Assembly: GCF_021390245.1 (NCBI RefSeq)
Contig: NZ_JAJUXH010000005.1
Coordinates: 1-64,000 of the forward strand
DNA from: Dyadobacter sp. CY323
Lineage (GTDB): Bacteria; Bacteroidota; Bacteroidia; Cytophagales; Spirosomataceae
DNA length: 64,000 nt
Reading direction: 5' to 3'
Shown piece by piece: positions 61,142-64,000 of the stretch. The notes below the pieces were generated by a model, which was given only the letters and a program-made list of their open reading frames with translations, had not been told where the DNA came from and ran no database searches. Numbering within the stretch: the first letter of the stretch is position 1; each line of letters begins with the position of its first letter. A program made the translations under genes and the position numbers.

Positions 61142-61321
61142 AATTGCTTTCTTATTCTTTAACTATTCCAATACTTTTTAATAAAAAATTTATGCCCCGG
61201 GCCGCTGGTCTGCGGAGTAAAATTTCTATCTGTCCAAAGCATTTTGGTTTAAAGACCTACTTGTCAATCCATTGAGGTGATTGTGTTAAAAGGCCCATTG
61301 CCGACCGCGTAAAGTACCGCT

Positions 61322-61957
61322 TTATGCATTTTTGCTGCGCCTGATCAGCAGTTCCCTTTTCATATTGATAAATGTTTCGATAGGCGCCTGGGTTGCAAAC
61401 ATGTTAACGATGTGCGCGGGAATCAAACCGCCCGGATCAACTTGCAGGATGTATTCAACCTTCACTTTTTTATCTCCCGCCGGTATGATCTTCCACGTCC
61501 CAATGGAATGCCGCACCCGGACTTTCCCTTTTTTCTCATTCACAAAGCCGGGAACAGCAGGTGCATTCACCGTCACGATTTTTGTTTCCGGATCTTCCCA
61601 AATTTTGAGATGTGTGACGAAATCGCGGTTATCAAGCGGCCACGGGAGGCTCACCTCTGTATAATAGTACAACTCACGATCCGAGATTTTTCTGAGCAAC
61701 ACACAGGATTTGGCATGGCATACCCACTTCGCAGCGGCCGGAATATCCAGCAAAAGATCGATTACTTCCTGAGTGGTCGCGTCCAGCATGCATTCCGCTT
61801 TCAGCGCTTTTATTTTTGAGTTCGGAACTGCTTTGCTATAAACCTTAATATCCTCTTTTCCTGAAACATACTTCCATTGGGGCAGCCCAGCGGCCTGACC
61901 GAAAGCTACTCCAAATTGAATGGAAAGCATACTGATAACGACTATTAAATTTTTCAT
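61322..61957 (-). CDS. Exported START-domain protein
   Basis: A 211-residue protein with a signal peptide (MKNLIVVISMLSIQFGVAFG) and a START/SRPBCC lipid-binding fold. Family features: QWKYVSGKEDIKVYSKAVPN, LLLDIPAAAKWVCHAKSCVL, ELYYYTEVSLPWPLDNRDFV and the C-terminal helix VNMFATQAPIETFINMKREL. It resembles StAR-type proteins that bind sterols or phospholipids; in a bacterial periplasm the ligand could be a hopanoid or fatty acid. Two cysteines (CHAKSC) are near the pocket. Monocistronic. Confidence 0.88.
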   Translation of the reverse strand: MKNLIVVISMLSIQFGVAFGQAAGLPQWKYVSGKEDIKVYSKAVPNSKIKALKAECMLDATTQEVIDLLLDIPAAAKWVCHAKSCVLLRKISDRELYYYTEVSLPWPLDNRDFVTHLKIWEDPETKIVTVNAPAVPGFVNEKKGKVRVRHSIGTWKIIPAGDKKVKVEYILQVDPGGLIPAHIVNMFATQAPIETFINMKRELLIRRSKNA

Positions 61958-62167
61958 GGCTATATAAAAGTGTCAGTTAAAATCCTTCTTTCGAAAGAGA
62001 TTTTTCCAGGACGTTATAAAACCTGTTTCGGTTGCTATAAATCCTGTGTCAATTGAAAAACCTTATTTAACGGAACAACTGAACGCATTCCTGTATACGC
62101 GGCTCAGTCAACATGCACTTCGAGGAAGGACCACTTCCATTTTAACCATGACAATTTCAAAATGCCA

Positions 62168-63271
62168 TTACCCTTTTTTTCCACCAAAATAAGCTCCGAC
62201 TGATACCCTGAAAGTTTTAGAAATCGGATTGTCGGAATTAACAGGGATCAGGTAAGAAATGTCGGCAGTGTATTTATTTAACAGTTTGACACCGGCACCG
62301 GCCGTGAAGAATTTGCGCGCGCCTTTATTGTTGTTTTCTCCATAATATCCCCCACGCAATGCAACCTTATTTTTATACCAATATTCAGCCCCCATCGACA
62401 AAGCAATCTCCTGAACTTCTTCCTTAAACCCACCGGGAGCGTCCGAAAAAGATGCCCAGACACCTTTGAAATACGGTTGCGAGTTGGGATTCTGGATGTT
62501 GTTCGGAGTAGGGACCGCCAACTTACTCAAATCCGCGACCACATTTAACCGGTGTTTTCCGGTGGCGGTATACGATACGCCCCCACCGATTTTCAGAGCG
62601 GTTGGTAAAAAATATTCGCCCCCGGAGCCGTAATCGATTTTACCACCCAGATTGGAAAGAATTGCTCCCAGCGACCAGTTGAAATCTTCTCCGGCCCGGT
62701 CACTTTTAATTTGCTTTCGATAAAATGCACTGATGTCCGCCGCCGCAGTGTAGCCCGTTTTTAAAGGCGCGCCATTCACGATGCCAGTACCGATTTTGGA
62801 AGTAATGTATTTCAAGGTAAGTCCCATCGAAAAATTTTGCCCTAACTGCCTGGAATACACTCCGCTAAATGCGAGATCGTACGCATTGTCGGAATTACCG
62901 GTCGCGTAAAAACTCTCGGTATCGTAATATTTTACTGAGGCCCCGATGGCCTGCTTCGGTCCTAATTTTTTGTAAGCAGTCGCGTAACCAAGCCACATGC
63001 CGTCCACCAGATTCCTCAGCCAGGGCGTGTAAGAAGCCGACACCCCGAAATCCTGATCTGCCATTGCCAGTTTTGAAGGATTCCAAAAGGTCGCATTGGC
63101 ATCCGGACTCAATGCCACGCCTGCATCTCCCAAGCCTGCGCTCCTCGCGTCGGGGGCCACTATGATGCTATAAGGTTCCCCATACGGTATTCGGTAGCCA
63201 GCCGGGCCCTGCGCAAAAACGGGAGCGCAAGCGAGCGCATAAAAGCAGACAAACAGAGGATTTGCTTTCAT
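62168..63271 (-). CDS. porV: PorV-type outer-membrane protein of the type IX secretion system
   Basis: A 367-residue outer-membrane beta-barrel protein with a signal peptide (LFVCFYALACAPVFAQ). The N-terminal SIIVAPDARSAGLGDAGVAL and NATFWNPSKLAMADQDFGVS match PorV/LptO, the shuttle that accepts cargo from the SprA/Sov translocon and hands it to the attachment complex. The C-terminus ends with ISKTFRVSVGAYFGGKKG. Length fits PorV (about 380). PorQ is the nearest alternative, but the opening motif favours PorV. No other T9SS gene is in the window. Inferred role: secretion of CTD-bearing surface enzymes. Confidence 0.88.
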   Translation of the reverse strand: MKANPLFVCFYALACAPVFAQGPAGYRIPYGEPYSIIVAPDARSAGLGDAGVALSPDANATFWNPSKLAMADQDFGVSASYTPWLRNLVDGMWLGYATAYKKLGPKQAIGASVKYYDTESFYATGNSDNAYDLAFSGVYSRQLGQNFSMGLTLKYITSKIGTGIVNGAPLKTGYTAAADISAFYRKQIKSDRAGEDFNWSLGAILSNLGGKIDYGSGGEYFLPTALKIGGGVSYTATGKHRLNVVADLSKLAVPTPNNIQNPNSQPYFKGVWASFSDAPGGFKEEVQEIALSMGAEYWYKNKVALRGGYYGENNNKGARKFFTAGAGVKLLNKYTADISYLIPVNSDNPISKTFRVSVGAYFGGKKG

Positions 63272-63401
63272 TGATGTTAGGATAAGTTGAAGGTTTTATA
63301 ATTGCGGTTACAAAATCAGGAACGCGGGCTAACATCAGATTATTATCAGGAATGGGGTATTTCTAATATTTAATTTTGTCAATATTTTCTCGGCACAATC
63401 C

Positions 63402-64000
63402 TCAATATTTCACCTGCTCCTTCGTATAATACGTCTTCCTCCCGCCAACCGTCGCAGTCAGTATCTCCCCTCCTGTCGGGCTGGTTTTACGTTTATGATT
63501 GTGGACGGACATGAAATCGCGGATTTCTCCGCTGATGATGTCAGGATGTTTTTCCTTAATTTTTTTGATTGAATCGCGGATTACTTCTGTGATTGCTTTG
63601 GCCAGTTTGTGTACTTCCTTTTTCGGAATGTTTTTGGCGCTCGATTCGGGATCAATGCGAGCCTCCCACAAGATCTCATCCGCGTACGCATTACCAATTC
63701 CCCCGATCACTTTGGGATCCGTCAAAACCGTTTTAATGGCAGCTTTTTTCTTTTGCAATTGCGTTTCCAGCCACTCAGGCGTCATTTCTTTGGAAAGTGC
63801 GTCTACTACTTCATTCAATTCAGGATTTAAAGTTGCGTTGGCTGCCTTTTGGTAATCGGTTAATACCAGCGGTTTTGCATCCTCAAAGACAAATGCAATG
63901 ATGAATTTTTCAGGTAAATCGTCCGGCATGCTCAACTGTCCGTGGAGCATCAAATGCATGGAAACCACCCCATTATCCCCAAAATCGAAATAAAGTTCTT
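63402..64000 (-). CDS. Fpg/Nei-family DNA glycosylase, 5' end outside window
   Basis: The C-terminal 199 residues of a base-excision glycosylase; the N-terminus, including the catalytic proline and glutamate, lies beyond 64000. Visible parts: the void-filling strand VVSMHLMLHGQLSMP, the H2TH helices AIKTVLTDPKVIGGIGNAYA with ILWEARIDPE, and a final beta hairpin TATVGGRKTYYTKEQ. The usual zinc-finger cysteines are absent: the TYYTKEQ segment sits where Fpg has the last CxxC, so this is a zincless-finger type. It should excise oxidised bases such as 8-oxoguanine or formamidopyrimidines. The substrate cannot be set without the N-terminus. Confidence 0.88.
   Translation of the reverse strand, partial: ELYFDFGDNGVVSMHLMLHGQLSMPDDLPEKFIIAFVFEDAKPLVLTDYQKAANATLNPELNEVVDALSKEMTPEWLETQLQKKKAAIKTVLTDPKVIGGIGNAYADEILWEARIDPESSAKNIPKKEVHKLAKAITEVIRDSIKKIKEKHPDIISGEIRDFMSVHNHKRKTSPTGGEILTATVGGRKTYYTKEQVKY

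Overview
The window looks like chromosomal DNA of a Bacteroidota bacterium, most likely a Cytophagales member close to Dyadobacter (Spirosomataceae). Reasons seen in the sequence: a SusC/SusD pair under an ECF sigma/FecR pair, several TonB-type receptors with CarboxypepD_reg N-termini, an RND pump fused to a TolC-like outer-membrane factor, LytTR/His_kinase pairs, a PorV-type protein of the type IX secretion system, and poor Shine-Dalgarno sequences. The genus is inference. No rRNA, tRNA, CRISPR array, transposase or prophage was seen.

Layout. 1-1000 is a hierarchical palindromic repeat array with no credible gene. 1-8.6 kb holds a short-chain-like oxidoreductase, a large polytopic membrane protein, an FAD/NAD(P)-binding protein, a PAS histidine kinase, an RHH-like protein and a nitrilase-family amidohydrolase. 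9.1-16.7 kb (minus strand) is a sugar-uptake operon in the order DUF1080 hydrolase, ECF sigma, FecR anti-sigma, SusC, SusD. A divergent 924-residue VWA protein follows (16.9-19.7 kb), then a 0.7-kb gap with a heptamer repeat and two decayed genes. 20.4-28.1 kb has a small secreted protein, a TspO-like membrane protein, a sugar isomerase-like protein, a diheme cytochrome, an overlapping membrane protein/hydrolase pair, and a GH43 glycosidase. 28.2-32.4 kb has a LytTR two-component pair downstream of a TonB receptor.

32.5-33.2 kb carries a DUF6934-type gene with a 57-residue partner. 33.2-39.2 kb is a heavy-metal efflux operon: small metal-site-rich protein, CusA/CzcA-TolC fusion, CusB-like adaptor. 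39.3-41.2 kb is more A+T-rich and contains a frameshifted lipoprotein plus an unknown partner. 41.4-48.5 kb has a DoxX-like membrane protein, an outer-membrane beta-barrel receptor, a MacB/FtsX-type permease and an AhpD-like protein. 48.5-49.0 kb contains a dispersed repeat and the 3' relic of a xanthine dehydrogenase-type gene. 49.0-64.0 kb has a large cytochrome-bearing dehydrogenase-like protein, a purine permease with an exported MTA/SAH nucleosidase, a ParDE toxin-antitoxin pair, a ClC channel, two secreted proteins of unknown role, a second LytTR pair, small exported proteins, a START-domain protein, PorV, and the 5'-truncated end of an Fpg/Nei glycosylase.

Themes: carbohydrate acquisition (SusCD, DUF1080, GH43, isomerase-like barrel), envelope sensing and transport, and many short decayed gene ends in intergenic DNA (1992-2075, 19747-20268, 48822-48998). 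Best candidates for something undescribed are the DUF6934/57-residue pair, the SH3-hydrolase/membrane pair, the internally duplicated VWA protein, and the DUF1080-led sigma operon.
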